64,000 nucleotides of DNA from Actinokineospora xionganensis (GTDB lineage: Bacteria > Actinomycetota > Actinomycetes > Mycobacteriales > Pseudonocardiaceae), in contig NZ_JABVED010000008.1 of assembly GCF_014323725.1 (NCBI RefSeq), positions 1-64,000 on the forward strand, written 5' to 3'. Made by a program: the position numbers and the translations under genes. Position 1 is the stretch's first letter; every line of letters starts with the position of its first letter. The notes under the pieces are model-generated. The model was not told the DNA's origin and ran no database searches. It worked only from the letters and a program-made list of their open reading frames with translations. Positions 24,171 through 37,778 of the stretch are shown here, piece after piece.

Positions 24171-25004
24171 TCAGCCCCGTTCATGATCGGCCGCCATCCT
24201 GGCCATGAAGTTCACCGAATCGGTGGACCCAAGCGCGACCTTCACGAGGGTGGCCGCAACCCCACGGAACGATTCTATGTCGGCCGGGTCGTCGTGGAAC
24301 CCCGCCGTGCGGTCGAGCTCGGTGTAGACGATGGGCGATGAGCGAGGGAACTGCAGCAGCGAGAAGTAGCCGGGGTTGCGGTATCCGCCGTGGCGGAACG
24401 GGATCACATGGATGGTGATGTTGGGGCGCTTGGCCAACTCGATCAGCCAGTGGATCTGCTCGACCATCGCCGCCGAGCCACCATAAGCCCGGCGCAGGGT
24501 GGCCTCATCGAGGATGGCCAGGTAGTCGGGGGCAAGCAGTTTGGCGAGCACCTGCTGCCGAGCGAGGCGGGCGGCGACCAGGGCATCGTGGCGGGGTTGG
24601 GGGAATTCGCTCGTGGCGGTGATTGCCTGCACATAGGCGGGGGTCTGCAACAGACCCGGCAGGGTTGACGGCGCGAAATTCAGGATCGAGCTGGCTTCCT
24701 CTTCGAAGTTCGCCAAGGCGGGGCGGCCACGGGTGAGCGGCACGCCGAGCCAGCCGGGGGCGTTGACCTCTTCCACCATTTCCATGATCCGCTTGCGCTC
24801 CGGGCCGGTCACGCCGTAGATCGCCAACAGGGCGGACACGTTGGCCACGCCTGCCATGCGCTTGGCGTTCTCGATGCGATTGAGGGTGGCGATGGAGGTG
24901 CCCAGGCGGGCTGCCGCCTGCCGGGTGGTGAGGCCCGCCTTCTCACGGAGGGCCGTAAGTTCCGTTGCCAGCGCTCGCATTCTGGCGGGCAGTCGTTCGC
25001 TCAT
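24171..25004 (-). CDS. XRE-family regulator with DUF5753 domain (WhiJ-like)
   Basis: A 277-residue DNA-binding protein. The N-terminal helix-turn-helix (about 10-60, including TTRQAAARLGTSIATLNRIE) is followed by a DUF5753 domain (PGLLQTPAYVQAI, then GGYRNPGYFSLLQFP). Paralogues with a DUF397 partner control development and antibiotic production in Streptomyces. The target here is unknown. The ATG at 25004 is clear, and it forms a two-gene unit with the DUF397 gene. Confidence 0.92.
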   Translation of the reverse strand: MSERLPARMRALATELTALREKAGLTTRQAAARLGTSIATLNRIENAKRMAGVANVSALLAIYGVTGPERKRIMEMVEEVNAPGWLGVPLTRGRPALANFEEEASSILNFAPSTLPGLLQTPAYVQAITATSEFPQPRHDALVAARLARQQVLAKLLAPDYLAILDEATLRRAYGGSAAMVEQIHWLIELAKRPNITIHVIPFRHGGYRNPGYFSLLQFPRSSPIVYTELDRTAGFHDDPADIESFRGVAATLVKVALGSTDSVNFMARMAADHERG

Positions 25005-25061
25005 GTGTTCATGAGATCAGCTTCCACCCACGCCGCAAGCGCCACGAATGGCTGAGGTTTC

Positions 25062-25466
25062 TCAGGGGTCGTAACGCTCATCGTGGAAGGCCGCGTACAT
25101 CGCGACCACTTCCGCCCGGTCGTGCGGCTCCGCCTCTTCGCGAATCCGGCGATTCAAACCCGCCGGGTATCCGTGCTTCACCAACCGTCGCTCCGACGCG
25201 TGCTCCATAAAGGACATCGCGAAGTACAAACCCGTGATATATGCCAGCGCCACCATCGACAACCGCAGCGACAACGGCCCGGGCACGAACATCAACAGCC
25301 ACCACGGCGCCAACAGCACCAGCGACCTTGCCAGGTGCCGGAAAACCCACGTCTGACAACTCAGGTCCCACAGCACCCAGTGCCGAAACCGGTCGGGCAG
25401 CCTGCCCCCGATGGCATACCAGAGCCACCGCAAGGGGCCAGGACGGTCTCGGACCACACCGGACAT
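25062..25466 (-). CDS. DUF5313-type membrane protein
   Basis: A 134-residue protein with the family-typical start SGVVRDRPGPLRWLWYAIGG and two membrane segments at about 45-90 (SLVLLAPWWLLMFVPG and LSMVALAYITGLYF), followed by a charged cytoplasmic tail. The function of the family is unknown. I use the ATG at 25466; a GTG at 25508 is in frame but lies inside the hairpin after metK. Confidence 0.75.
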   Translation of the reverse strand: MSGVVRDRPGPLRWLWYAIGGRLPDRFRHWVLWDLSCQTWVFRHLARSLVLLAPWWLLMFVPGPLSLRLSMVALAYITGLYFAMSFMEHASERRLVKHGYPAGLNRRIREEAEPHDRAEVVAMYAAFHDERYDP

Positions 25467-25468
25467 GC

Positions 25469-25518
25469 TAAGCGGCCGGTGTCCAGGTGGCTTGATCACC
25501 CTGAACACCGGCCGCTTA
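25469..25518. terminator. Hairpin between metK and the DUF5313 gene
   Basis: Perfect 14-bp inverted repeat (25469-25482 and 25505-25518) with a 22-base loop. It begins 8 bases past the metK stop and its second arm ends 2 bases before the ATG of the downstream gene. It is most simply the metK terminator, but its position would also hide the ribosome-binding region of the downstream gene. Confidence 0.75.
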
Positions 25519-25526
25519 AGAGAGAA

Positions 25527-26732
25527 CTAGTTACCGACGGCCTGCTTGAGGTCGTCAGCGCGGTCCGTGCGCTCCCACGGCAGGTCCAGCTCCGGGCGAC
25601 CGAAGTGGCCGTACGCCGCCGTCGGCGCGTAGATGGGCCGCAGCAGGTCCAGGTCGCGGATGATCGCGGCCGGACGGAGGTCGAAGACCTCGCGGATCGC
25701 CTGCTGGATCTTCAGCGGGTCGGCGTTCTCGGTGCCGAAGGTCTCGACGAACAGGCCCACGGGCGCGGCCTTGCCGATCGCGTACGCGACCTGCACCTCG
25801 ATACGCGAGGCAAGGCCCGCCGCGACGGCGTTCTTCGCGACCCAGCGCATCGCGTAGGCAGCCGAACGGTCGACCTTCGACGGGTCCTTGCCGGAGAACG
25901 CGCCGCCACCGTGGCGAGACATGCCGCCGTAGGTGTCGACGATGATCTTGCGGCCGGTCAGGCCCGCGTCGCCCATCGGGCCGCCGATGACGAACCGGCC
26001 GGTCGGGTTGACCAGGAGCCGCACGTTCTCGGTGTCGAGGTCGAGGTCGGCCAACTCGGGCAGCACGACCTGCTCGCGCACGTCGACGCCGAGCAGCTTC
26101 TCCAGGTCGACGCCCTCGGCGTGCTGGCTGGACACGACCACGGTGTCGAGCCGGACGGCGCGGTCGCCGTCGTACTCGATGGTGACCTGGGTCTTGCCGT
26201 CCGGACGCAGGTACGGCAGCACACCGTCCTTGCGGACCTTGGTGAGCCGCTTCGCGAGCCGGTGCGCGAGCGCGATCGGCAGCGGCATGAGCTCCGGGGT
26301 GTCCGTGCAGGCGTAGCCGAACATCAGACCCTGGTCGCCCGCGCCCTGGCGGTCGATCTCGTCCTCGGCGTGGTCCACCCGCGACTCGTACGCGGTGTCG
26401 ACACCCTGGGCGATGTCCGGGGACTGCGACCCGATGGCGATGTTCACGCCACACGAGTTGCCGTCGAAGCCCTTGGCGGAGGAGTCATACCCGATCTTGA
26501 GGATGACGTCGCGCACGATCGACGGAATGTCCGCGTACGCCTCGGTGGTCACCTCGCCGGCGACATGCACCTGGCCGGTGGTCACCAGCGTCTCGACCGC
26601 GACCCGCGAACGCGGGTCCTTGGACAGCAGAGCGTCCAGAACGGAGTCACTGATGGCGTCGCAGATCTTGTCCGGGTGGCCCTCAGTGACCGACTCCGAA
26701 GTGAACAGTCGGCGGCTACCTGTCTCACTCAC
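25527..26732 (-). CDS. metK: S-adenosylmethionine synthetase
   Basis: Makes S-adenosylmethionine from methionine and ATP. The 401-residue protein has [13 protein letters not shown] at the start, the hexapeptide-type signature [12 protein letters not shown] and the P-loop-like [16 protein letters not shown]. The GTG at 26732 has GAGGTGGGG upstream; another GTG (26744) is in frame. It follows coaBC by 39 bases that hold a small hairpin, so it is probably in the mihF-gmk-rpoZ-coaBC transcript. Confidence 0.98.
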   Translation of the reverse strand: MSETGSRRLFTSESVTEGHPDKICDAISDSVLDALLSKDPRSRVAVETLVTTGQVHVAGEVTTEAYADIPSIVRDVILKIGYDSSAKGFDGNSCGVNIAIGSQSPDIAQGVDTAYESRVDHAEDEIDRQGAGDQGLMFGYACTDTPELMPLPIALAHRLAKRLTKVRKDGVLPYLRPDGKTQVTIEYDGDRAVRLDTVVVSSQHAEGVDLEKLLGVDVREQVVLPELADLDLDTENVRLLVNPTGRFVIGGPMGDAGLTGRKIIVDTYGGMSRHGGGAFSGKDPSKVDRSAAYAMRWVAKNAVAAGLASRIEVQVAYAIGKAAPVGLFVETFGTENADPLKIQQAIREVFDLRPAAIIRDLDLLRPIYAPTAAYGHFGRPELDLPWERTDRADDLKQAVGN

Positions 26733-26751
26733 GACTAACCCCACCTCATCC

Positions 26752-26768
26752 GAAGACTTAACGTCTTC
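26752..26768. other. Small hairpin between coaBC and metK
   Basis: A 6-bp inverted repeat GAAGAC/GTCTTC with a 5-base loop sits in the 39-base gap. It is too weak and lacks a T-tract for a convincing terminator; it may cause partial attenuation or be an RNA-processing site. Confidence 0.35.
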
Positions 26769-26771
26769 ACC

Positions 26772-28037
26772 TTATCCAGGCGGCGGTTCGCGCCGCGACC
26801 GGCTGATTGTGCTCACTACGGCATCCCAGACTTCGGACGCCACTTGCGCTTTTGAGCCGAAGGCGATAGCTCGCTCGGTGCCGTCCGCACTGAGCAACCA
26901 CCCTTCATTGTCCTCGGTCTCGAACGCTTTGCCTTCTCCCACCCTGTTGACCACCAGCAAGTCGCATCCCTTGCGGGCGAGCTTGGCGCGCGCGTGGTCA
27001 AGGACGTCGGACCCGTTGTCGCCGGTCTCGGCGGCGAACCCGACGATGACCTGGTTGGCGACCTGGTCGGAACCCGGTTCGCGGCGGTTCTCGACCAGCT
27101 CGGCCAGCACGTCGGCGTTGCGGGTGAGCGCGACCGCGTCCGGGTCCGCTTCGGTCTTCTTGATTTTGAACTCGGCCCGGTGCGTGGGCCGGAAGTCGGC
27201 TACCGCGGCGGCCATGACCACCACATCGGCGTCGGCGGCCGCTTTGTGAACAGCGTCGCGCAATTCGGCCGCTGTTGCGGCGTTGACGATGTCCGCGCCC
27301 GCGGGCTCGGGCAGTGCGGCGGTGTGCGCGGAGACCAACGTCACCCGCGCGCCGCGCTGCACGGCCGTGCGCGCGAGGGCGTAGCCCTGCTTTCCGGACG
27401 AGCGGTTGCCCAGGAAGCGGACCGGGTCGAGCGGCTCACGGGTGCCGCCCGCCGAGACGACGACATGCAAGCCCTCCATGTCGCGCGGGAGGGCGTCGGA
27501 GCGGGCCAGCAGGAGCCGGGCCAGGTCGACGATCTCGGCCGGGTCGGCGAGCCTGCCCTTGCCGGTGTCGGCTCCAGTGAGCCTGCCGCTGGCGGGCTCG
27601 CTCACCACAACCCCGCGCGAGCGCAGGGTGGCGACGTTGGCCCGCGTGGCCGCGTGCTCCCACATCTCGGTGTGCATGGCCGGGACCATCAGCACCGGGC
27701 AGCGCGCTGTCAGCAGGGTGTTCGTGAGCAAGTCGTCGGCCAGGCCGTGGGCGGCCTTGGCCAGCAGGTCGGCCGTCGAGGGCACGACCACCACGATGTC
27801 GGCCTCTTGACCGAGGCGGACGTGCGGCACCTCTGGCACATCGGAGAACACACCGGTGTGGGCCTTGTTGCCGGACAGGGCCTCGAAGGTCGCCGCACCG
27901 ACGAACCGCAGAGCGGCCTCGGTGGGCACCACCCGCACGTCGTGACCGGACTCGGTCAGTCGGCGCAGGACCTCACAGGCCTTGTAGGCGGCGATGCCGC
28001 CGCCTACGCCCAGGACGACCCGAGGCCGGGACGTCAC
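26772..28037 (-). CDS. coaBC: Bifunctional CoaBC (coenzyme A synthesis)
   Basis: Phosphopantothenate-cysteine ligase and phosphopantothenoylcysteine decarboxylase in one 421-residue protein. The N-terminal FMN-dependent CoaC domain ([26 protein letters not shown]) is followed by the C-terminal CoaB domain with [13 protein letters not shown] and NRSSGKQG. The GTG at 28037 makes a GTGA overlap with rpoZ. The order gmk-rpoZ-coaBC-metK is well conserved in actinobacteria. Confidence 0.97.
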   Translation of the reverse strand: MTSRPRVVLGVGGGIAAYKACEVLRRLTESGHDVRVVPTEAALRFVGAATFEALSGNKAHTGVFSDVPEVPHVRLGQEADIVVVVPSTADLLAKAAHGLADDLLTNTLLTARCPVLMVPAMHTEMWEHAATRANVATLRSRGVVVSEPASGRLTGADTGKGRLADPAEIVDLARLLLARSDALPRDMEGLHVVVSAGGTREPLDPVRFLGNRSSGKQGYALARTAVQRGARVTLVSAHTAALPEPAGADIVNAATAAELRDAVHKAAADADVVVMAAAVADFRPTHRAEFKIKKTEADPDAVALTRNADVLAELVENRREPGSDQVANQVIVGFAAETGDNGSDVLDHARAKLARKGCDLLVVNRVGEGKAFETEDNEGWLLSADGTERAIAFGSKAQVASEVWDAVVSTISRSRREPPPG

Positions 28038-28321
28038 TCGCCCTCGGTGTGCTCAAGCAGACCGGAGTGGATTTCGCGCAGCGCGATGGAAAGGGGCTTC
28101 TCGCGCGGGCCCGGCTCGACGAGCGGTCCGACGTACTCGAGAAGGCCCTCGCCCAGCTGGGCGTAGTAGTCGTTGATCTGGCGCGCGCGCTTGGCCGCGT
28201 AGATCACCAGGGCGTACTTGGAGCTGACCTTGTCGAGCAGGTCATCGATCGGCGGGTTGGTGATGCCTTCGAGGGCAGTCGACGGCTCGCCCAGTGCGCC
28301 CAGCTCGGTAGGGGTGATCAC
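28034..28321 (-). CDS. rpoZ: RNA polymerase omega subunit
   Basis: Small subunit that helps assemble RNA polymerase. The conserved omega segment [18 protein letters not shown] is present, and the protein is about 95 residues. Two starts are possible: GTG 28321, with GGAG nine bases upstream, or TTG 28327. I prefer the GTG for its spacing. It lies between gmk and coaBC in one transcript. Confidence 0.95.
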   Translation of the reverse strand: MITPTELGALGEPSTALEGITNPPIDDLLDKVSSKYALVIYAAKRARQINDYYAQLGEGLLEYVGPLVEPGPREKPLSIALREIHSGLLEHTEGE

Positions 28322-28337
28322 TCGCAACAGCTCCAGG

Positions 28338-28943
28338 TCAATCCGATGATGGCGTGAGTACCAAGGTTAGCAACTCGGTGGCGGCTTGCCGTACATCGGC
28401 ATTCACCACGACCGCGTCGAACTCCTTCTTCGCGGCGAGTTCCTCCTCCGCGATGGCGAGCCTGCGGGCGACCACGGCCTCCTCCTCGGTGCCACGGCCG
28501 GTGAGCCTGCTCACCAGCGTGTCCCAGGACGGCGGCACCAGCATGACCAGCTGGGCCTCCGGCATGGCCGCGCGCACCTGGCGCGCGCCCTGCAGCTCGA
28601 TCTCCAGCACAGCGGGCTTTCCCGAGGCCAGAGCGGCCTCGACCGGCCCGCGCGGGGTGCCGTAGTGGTTGCCCGCGAACTCCGCGTGCTCCAGCAACTC
28701 GCCCGCGGTGACCATGCGGTCGAACTCGGCGCGGGTGACGAAGTGGTAGTGCGCGCCGTCGATCTCGCCGGGGCGCGGGGCCCTGGTCGTGACCGAGACA
28801 CTGAAGTAGAGGTCGGGGTGGAGCCTGCGCAGTTCGCCGACCACGCTCGACTTGCCCACACCCGACGGACCCGACACGACAGTGAGCCGGGACCGGGTAG
28901 CGACACCCGGGCCCGGCTCACGGCCGTTCAAACTGTCATTCAC
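28338..28943 (-). CDS. gmk: Guanylate kinase
   Basis: Phosphorylates GMP to GDP. The 201-residue protein has the P-loop SGPSGVGKS, the GMP-binding [17 protein letters not shown] segment and the lid region with RLTGRGTE. A short disordered N-terminus precedes the P-loop. The GTG at 28943 overlaps the mihF stop (GTGA). Confidence 0.97.
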   Translation of the reverse strand: MNDSLNGREPGPGVATRSRLTVVSGPSGVGKSSVVGELRRLHPDLYFSVSVTTRAPRPGEIDGAHYHFVTRAEFDRMVTAGELLEHAEFAGNHYGTPRGPVEAALASGKPAVLEIELQGARQVRAAMPEAQLVMLVPPSWDTLVSRLTGRGTEEEAVVARRLAIAEEELAAKKEFDAVVVNADVRQAATELLTLVLTPSSD

Positions 28944-29257
28944 TCGCTGGGGAACTCGGCGAGCAGGGCCTTGCGCTGACGGTCTCCAAGACCGCGCAGA
29001 CGGCGGCTCGGGGCGATCTCAAGGCGCTCGATGATCTGCTGAGCACGCACCTTGCCGACGCCTGGGAGGGCCTCCAGCAGAGCGGTGACCTTCATCTTGC
29101 CGAGGATCTCGTCGTTGTCCGACTGAGTCAGCACGTCCTTGAGGGTGGTGCCACCTCGCTTCAGGCGCTCCTTGAGCTCAGCCCGGACGCGACGGGCGGC
29201 AGCCGCCTTCTCCAGCGCTGCGGCCCGCTGCTCCTCGGTCAGCTGGGGAAGGGCCAC
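28940..29257 (-). CDS. mihF: Actinobacterial integration host factor (mIHF)
   Basis: Nucleoid-associated DNA-binding protein specific to actinobacteria, required for growth in mycobacteria. The 105-residue protein matches the family along its length: [17 protein letters not shown] at the start, the helix-turn-helix [12 protein letters not shown] and the basic tail [12 protein letters not shown]. The GTG at 29257 has GGAGGAAATC in front; upstream codons are unsupported. It is the first gene of the mihF-gmk-rpoZ-coaBC-metK run. Confidence 0.96.
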   Translation of the reverse strand: MALPQLTEEQRAAALEKAAAARRVRAELKERLKRGGTTLKDVLTQSDNDEILGKMKVTALLEALPGVGKVRAQQIIERLEIAPSRRLRGLGDRQRKALLAEFPSE

Positions 29258-29675
29258 GATTTCCTCCGTGGGGATTGGTTCTCCGGATCGGTGCCGCGAC
29301 GTTACCGAGCCCTGGCCTGCGAAGACAACGCGGGTCCCGTCTGTGCGCACGGTGACGACGTGCTAGAAGTTGATCAACGTCCACACCCGGGTGGGGCTGT
29401 GACCTGCGTCAATCGTTCCGACGGGGCCGATAAGCCGTTGGTGACGGAGCGCGATCGGCTGCCCACGCGAGGAGAAAGTGTCATTTCCACCACTTTCCGA
29501 GTTGTTCTGAACACACCCAGTCAGACCACCCGCCGCCACCTGGGCGAACAGAATCGCGATGACTTGATAGGCCGAATGGCGTAGCGGCAACGATTCGGCG
29601 TCCGATTCTCGCGGCGGCGCGCTGTCGTGATGTCGGCGAAACCACCGTGGATCGGGCCCGGGAGCCGAACGCGAC
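29258..29675. other. Intergenic region between mihF and pyrF
   Basis: About 420 bases with no credible gene on either strand. The part next to mihF should hold its promoter and leader, but I see no convincing -35/-10 pair. A degenerate CRP-like sequence at 29398-29413 matches only one half-site. Short open frames here lack a family look and ribosome-binding sites. Confidence 0.5.
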
Positions 29676-29705
29676 GACGGCGCCGTGAGGTTCCACGGCG
29701 CCGTC
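29676..29705. terminator. Hairpin terminator after pyrF
   Basis: Perfect 12-bp inverted repeat (29676-29687 and 29694-29705) with a 6-base loop, 16 bases past the pyrF stop in the direction of transcription. It marks the end of the pyrR-pyrF operon. Confidence 0.85.
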
Positions 29706-29721
29706 TTGTCTTGTGATGGGT

Positions 29722-30539
29722 TCAGCGGGCGGCTAGCTCGTCCCTGGCACGCAGCGCGGCGGTCCGCAGTGCGGTGGCGTCCGGGCCGTGTTTGAGGACG
29801 TCCCTGGAGCTCGTGGGCAGCACGTGGGCCAGTGGACCGAACACCCGGTCCAAATCCGCCGCGCCCGCGCCCTGGGCGCCCACGCCGGGGGCCAGGATGG
29901 GGCCGTTGAGCCTGGACAGGTCCAGGCCCGTCTCCCCCACCGTCGCGCCGATGACCAAGCCGACCGACCCCATGGGGTCGGCGTCCGCGTTTCGCAAAGC
30001 CGCTTCGTCAACGACCGTCTGCGCGACGAGCTTGCCGTCGCCGACGGCGCGCTGGACCGACGCGCCCTCCTTGTTCGACGTCAGCGCGAGGACGAACACG
30101 CCTCGCCCTGTCCGCTCCGCCTCGTCGATCGCCGGAGCCAGCGAGCCGAACCCCAGGAAGGGCGACAGCGTCACCGCGTCCGCGGCGAGGGGAGAACCCT
30201 CACCGAGGTACGCGGCGGCGTAGGCGGCCATCGTGGAGCCGATGTCGCCCCGCTTCACGTCGAGCAGCACGAGGGCGCCCGCGGCCTGGGACTCGGCGAT
30301 CACGCGTTCCAGGACGGCGACTCCGCGCGACCCGTAGGCCTCGAAGAAAGCCGACTGCGGCTTGAGCACCGAGATCTCCCCCGCCAGCGCCTCGACGCAG
30401 GTCAGCGCGAACCGCTCCAGGCCACTGACGTCCTGGGGCAGGCCCCACGCGTCGAGCAGGCCGGGGTGGGGGTCGATGCCGACGCACAGGCGCCCGCGCG
30501 CGGCGACCGACTCGGCCAGGCGCTTGCCGAACGGGGCCC

Positions 30540-30543
<4 letters not shown>
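29722..30543 (-). CDS. pyrF: Orotidine 5'-phosphate decarboxylase
   Basis: Last step to UMP. The 273-residue protein is the longer (type 2) form common in actinobacteria, with the catalytic segment [12 protein letters not shown]. The GTG at 30543 makes a GTGA overlap with the carB stop, so it ends the pyr operon, just before a strong terminator. pyrD and pyrE are not in the window. Confidence 0.96.
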
Positions 30544-33876
<3,333 letters not shown>

Positions 33877-33884
<8 letters not shown>

Positions 33885-35010
33885 TGTCCTTACCGCCCAT
33901 CAGGGTCACGAACTGGTCGAACAGGTCGGCGGCGTCGTGGGGACCGGCCGCCGCCTCGGGGTGGTACTGCACGGAGAACGCGGGCACGTCGAGCGCGCGC
34001 ACACCCTCCACACAGCCGTCGTTGGGGCAGTAGTGGCTGACCTCGGCGGCGCCGAACGGGGTGTCGAAGCGCTCCCCCGCCTCGCCTTCGAGGGCGAAGC
34101 CGTGGTTCTGCGAGGTGATCGCGACGCGGCCGGTGGCGACGTCGATGACCGGGATGTTGATGCCGCGGTGGCCGTACTGCATCTTGTAAGTCCCGCGGCC
34201 GAGCGCGCGTCCGAGGATCTGGTTACCGAAGCAGATGCCGAACAGCGGGATCCGCCGCTCCAGCACCGACTTGGTCAGCGCGACCGCATGGTCCTGGGTG
34301 GCCGGGTCGCCCGGGCCGTTGGACAGGAAGACGCCGTCGGCCTCGATGGCCAGGATGTCGTCGAGCGTGGCGGAGGCGGGCAGCACGTGGGTCTCGATGC
34401 CGCGCGCGGCCATCATCCGCGGGGTGTTGGACTTGATGCCCAGGTCGAGGGCGGCGACCCGGAAGCGGCGCTCACCGTCGGCCTTGACCACGTAGGTCTC
34501 TTTGGTCGTGACGTCGCGGGCGAGGTCGGCGCCCTTCATCTGCTCGATCTCGCGGACCCGGCCGACCATGTGGTCGACGTCGGCCAGGTCGGCGCCGGAG
34601 AACACTCCGGCGCGCATCGCGCCGCGCTCGCGGATGTGCCTGGTCAAAGAGCGGGTGTCGACTCCGCTGATGCCGACGACGGCCTGCTCGACCAGGACCT
34701 CGTCGAGGCTGCGGGTCGAACGCCAGTTGGAGGCGATGCGGGCGGGGTCGCGCACGACGTAGCCCGACACCCACACCTTCGTCGACTCGTCGTCCTCGTC
34801 GTTCCAGCCGGTGTTGCCGATCTGCGGGGCGGTGGCCACCACGATCTGCCGGTGGTACGACGGGTCGGTCAGGGTCTCCTGGTAGCCGCTCATCGCGGTG
34901 CAGAACACCACCTCGCCGAACGTGGTGCCGGTGGCGCCGAAGGATTCGCCGCGGAAGACCCGGCCGTCCTCCAGCACCAACGCGGCGGCAGTCCGCGTGC
35001 TCTTACTCAC
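33877..35010 (-). CDS. carA: Carbamoyl-phosphate synthase, small (glutaminase) subunit
   Basis: Class I glutamine amidotransferase that supplies ammonia to CarB. In the 377-residue protein the catalytic cysteine is near residue 260 in [11 protein letters not shown], and the His/Glu pair is near 350/352 in QYHPEA. The GTG at 35010 is set by GGAGG nine bases upstream; it overlaps the end of the preceding membrane-protein gene by 8 bases. Confidence 0.97.
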
Positions 35011-35569
35011 CGTGCGGTACCTCCATGTCGTTCTGCACAGCATCGGTCGCGTTCGTCTGTGCCAGAGTGCGTACAGCTGGCACCCAGGTGTCGTAATCGG
35101 TCTTCTCGTCGGCCCGGAAGCCGGTGTCGAACTGGCTGTCGCCGATCGCCCAGCGGATCACGAGCAGGCCGTCGCCACCCATGATCTTTCCAGCGATGCC
35201 CGCCTCGGTGCGCGCGTCGACGACCGAGTCGGCGGGGATCCACACGGGACTCGCGCCGATCCGGTCAAAGAGCACGCCCTCGGTAAGCAAGTGGGCGGTC
35301 GCGTCGGCGCGGAAGCCGACATCGCCCACGGCGACCCGGTCCTGCCAGCTCTTGTCCGTCACGGTGCTCACGTAGACGCCCGTGCTCGGCGGTAGGAGTT
35401 CCTCGGTCTCACACGAACGCACGCGCTCAAGCAAGCCCGCGGGAACCTGGGGGAAAGCGGGGAGCACTGCGGCCTGGCGGCGGCCGCGGTTGCGGTAGCC
35501 CCACAGCATCAGGCCGACGAGCAGCAGGAAGATCGCCAGGAAAAGCAGGGACAGTCCAAGCCTGCTCAT
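35003..35569 (-). CDS. Membrane-anchored PH-like protein of the pyr operon
   Basis: A 188-residue protein with one N-terminal membrane segment (about 3-25) and a C-terminal beta-rich domain that resembles bacterial PH-like domains. A homologous gene occupies the same place between pyrC and carA in mycobacteria, so its position in the pyr operon is conserved, but its role is not known. Overlaps pyrC (ATGA) and carA (8 bases), which points to co-translation. Confidence 0.8.
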   Translation of the reverse strand: MSRLGLSLLFLAIFLLLVGLMLWGYRNRGRRQAAVLPAFPQVPAGLLERVRSCETEELLPPSTGVYVSTVTDKSWQDRVAVGDVGFRADATAHLLTEGVLFDRIGASPVWIPADSVVDARTEAGIAGKIMGGDGLLVIRWAIGDSQFDTGFRADEKTDYDTWVPAVRTLAQTNATDAVQNDMEVPHGE

Positions 35570-36849
35570 CGGACCGCCTTCCCGTCGCGCGCGGTGACCT
35601 CGCCGCGCAGCAGCGTGGCGACCACGGTGCCCGGCAGCTCCATGCCCTCGTACGGGGTGTTGGCGGCGATGCTGGCCAGGTCGGCGCCGTGGACCGTCCA
35701 GCGGCCCGCGGGGTCGACCAGCGTCAGGTTGGCTGGCTCGCCCATCGCGATCGGGCGGCCCTGGTCGGGCAGCCCGGCGATCTCGGCGGGACGCTCGCTC
35801 ATCACCCGGGCGACACCGCGCCAGTCCAGCAGGCCCGGCTCGACCATGGTCGCCACCACGATCGGCAGCGCGGTCTGCAGACCGAGCATGCCGGGGCGGG
35901 CGGCGGACCACTCGCAGTCCTTGTCCTGGTGGGCGTGCGGGGCGTGGTCGGTGGCGACACAGTCGACCGTGCCGTCCGCGAGCGCCGCGCGCAGCGACTT
36001 GGCGTCGTTGGCGGTGCGCAGCGGCGGGTTGACCTTGTTGACCGGGTCGTAGGTGTTGAGCCGGTCGTCGTCGAGGAGCAGGTGGTGCGGGGTGACCTCG
36101 GCGCTGACCTGGGTGCCGCGGCCCTTGGCCCAGCGCAGGACCTCCGCGGTGCCCTCGGTGGAGACGTGGCAGACGTGCAGCCTGGCGCCCGCGTGCAGGG
36201 CCAGCAGGCAGTCGCGGGCGACGATCGACTCCTCGGCGACCGCGGGCCAGCCGGTGAGGCCCAGCCGCGCGGCGGTCTCACCCTCGTGGGCCTGCGCGCC
36301 GACGGTCAGCCGCGGCTCCTCGGCGTGCTGGGCGATGACCGCGCCCAGCGCCTTCGTGTATTCCAGGGCGCGGCGCATGATCAGCGGGTCGGCGACGCAG
36401 AGGCCGTCGTCGGAGAAAATCCGCACCCCGGCCTTGGCCATGGTGCCCAACTCGGCGAGCTTCTCGCCCTTGAGGCCCACGGTGACCGCTCCGACCGGGT
36501 AGACGTCGACGAGGCCGACCTCCTGGCCGCGGCGCCACACGTGCTCGACGATGACCGCGTTGTCGGCGACCGGGTCGGTGTTGGCCATGGCGAACACGGC
36601 CGTGTAGCCGCCGAGGGCGGCGGCTCGGGAACCGGTCTCAATGGTTTCGGTGTCTTCGCGACCCGGCTCACGCAAGTGGGTGTGCAGGTCGACGAACCCG
36701 GGCAGTGCGACCAGGCCGTCCGCCTCGATGACCTCGTCGCCTTCGAGGCTGCCTATTGCCGCGATGTCGGTAATGACACCGTCACTGATCAACAGGTCTA
36801 CGGGATCGCCTTCGCCATAGGGCTTGGCGCCGCGGATGACCAGGGTCAT
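35566..36849 (-). CDS. pyrC: Dihydroorotase
   Basis: Cyclizes carbamoyl aspartate to dihydroorotate. The 427-residue amidohydrolase has the zinc-site motif [10 protein letters not shown] near residue 55 and the VATDHAPH motif with the catalytic Asp. Its length and motif spacing fit the class I enzymes. The ATG overlaps the pyrB stop (ATGA). Confidence 0.97.
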   Translation of the reverse strand: MTLVIRGAKPYGEGDPVDLLISDGVITDIAAIGSLEGDEVIEADGLVALPGFVDLHTHLREPGREDTETIETGSRAAALGGYTAVFAMANTDPVADNAVIVEHVWRRGQEVGLVDVYPVGAVTVGLKGEKLAELGTMAKAGVRIFSDDGLCVADPLIMRRALEYTKALGAVIAQHAEEPRLTVGAQAHEGETAARLGLTGWPAVAEESIVARDCLLALHAGARLHVCHVSTEGTAEVLRWAKGRGTQVSAEVTPHHLLLDDDRLNTYDPVNKVNPPLRTANDAKSLRAALADGTVDCVATDHAPHAHQDKDCEWSAARPGMLGLQTALPIVVATMVEPGLLDWRGVARVMSERPAEIAGLPDQGRPIAMGEPANLTLVDPAGRWTVHGADLASIAANTPYEGMELPGTVVATLLRGEVTARDGKAVR

Positions 36850-37778
36850 GAACCGTCTTCCTCTCCGGCCAGCAGGTGGTACAGCACGGCCATTCGGACA
36901 TGCACCCCGTTGGCGACCTGTTCGGTGATGGCCGCGCGCGCCGAGTCGGCGACCGCCGGGGCGATCTCCATCCCGCGCAGCATCGGACCGGGGTGCAGCA
37001 CGACCGCGTGCTCGGGCAGCAACCGTGCCCGGGCTTCGCTTAGGCCATAGGTGATCGAGTACTCCTTGGCGGACGGGAAGAAGCCGCCGTGCATGCGCTC
37101 GGCCTGCACCCGCAGCATCATGACCGCGTCCAGCGTCGGCAACTCGGCGTCGAGTTCGTGGCTCACCTGGACCGGCCAGTTCTCGACACCGGCGGGCAGC
37201 AGCGTGGGCGGCGCGACGAGGACGACCTCGGCACCGAGCGCGGTGAGCAGGTGCACGTTGGATCGCGCGACCCGGCTGTGCAGAACGTCACCCACGATCG
37301 CGACGCGCCTGCCGTCGATCCCGCCGAGCCGGTCGCGCAGCGTCGCCGCGTCGAGCAGGGCCTGCGTCGGGTGCTCGTGGGTTCCGTCACCCGCGTTGAT
37401 GACGCTCGTGCCCGCCTCGGCGAGCCAGCCCGCGAGACGGTGCGCGGCGCCCGAAGCCGGGTGGCGCACGATCACGCAGTCGGCGCCCGCGGCGGCCAGC
37501 GTCAGGCCGGTGTCGCGAAGGGACTCGCCCTTGCCCACAGAGGACCCGCCGGAGGAGACGTTGACCACGTCGGCGCTCATCCACTTCCCCGCGATCTCGA
37601 ACGAGACGCGGGTGCGGGTGGAGTTCTCGTAGAACATGGTGATCACCGTGCGGCCGCGCAGCGTCGGCAGCTTGCGGACCTCGCGGCCCAGCAGGGTCTT
37701 CTTCAGACCGTCGGCGGTGTCCAGAATGGCCAGCGCGGTCGCCGGGTCGAGCCCGTCGGTGCTCAGGAGGTGTTTCAC
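36846..37778 (-). CDS. pyrB: Aspartate carbamoyltransferase, catalytic subunit
   Basis: Committed step of pyrimidine synthesis: carbamoyl phosphate plus aspartate. The 310-residue protein has STRTRVSFE and HPTQALLD, the two carbamoyl-phosphate/aspartate motifs. No pyrI regulatory subunit follows; control is left to PyrR. The GTG overlaps the pyrR stop (GTGA). Confidence 0.97.
   Translation of the reverse strand: MKHLLSTDGLDPATALAILDTADGLKKTLLGREVRKLPTLRGRTVITMFYENSTRTRVSFEIAGKWMSADVVNVSSGGSSVGKGESLRDTGLTLAAAGADCVIVRHPASGAAHRLAGWLAEAGTSVINAGDGTHEHPTQALLDAATLRDRLGGIDGRRVAIVGDVLHSRVARSNVHLLTALGAEVVLVAPPTLLPAGVENWPVQVSHELDAELPTLDAVMMLRVQAERMHGGFFPSAKEYSITYGLSEARARLLPEHAVVLHPGPMLRGMEIAPAVADSARAAITEQVANGVHVRMAVLYHLLAGEEDGS

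Noticed and set aside
26733-26771. SAM riboswitch before metK
   Set aside because: The gap is only 39 bases and holds one 6-bp hairpin, far too small for a known SAM riboswitch.
29398-29413. CRP-like sequence upstream of mihF
   Set aside because: Only the first half-site matches (TGTGA); the second reads TCAAT.
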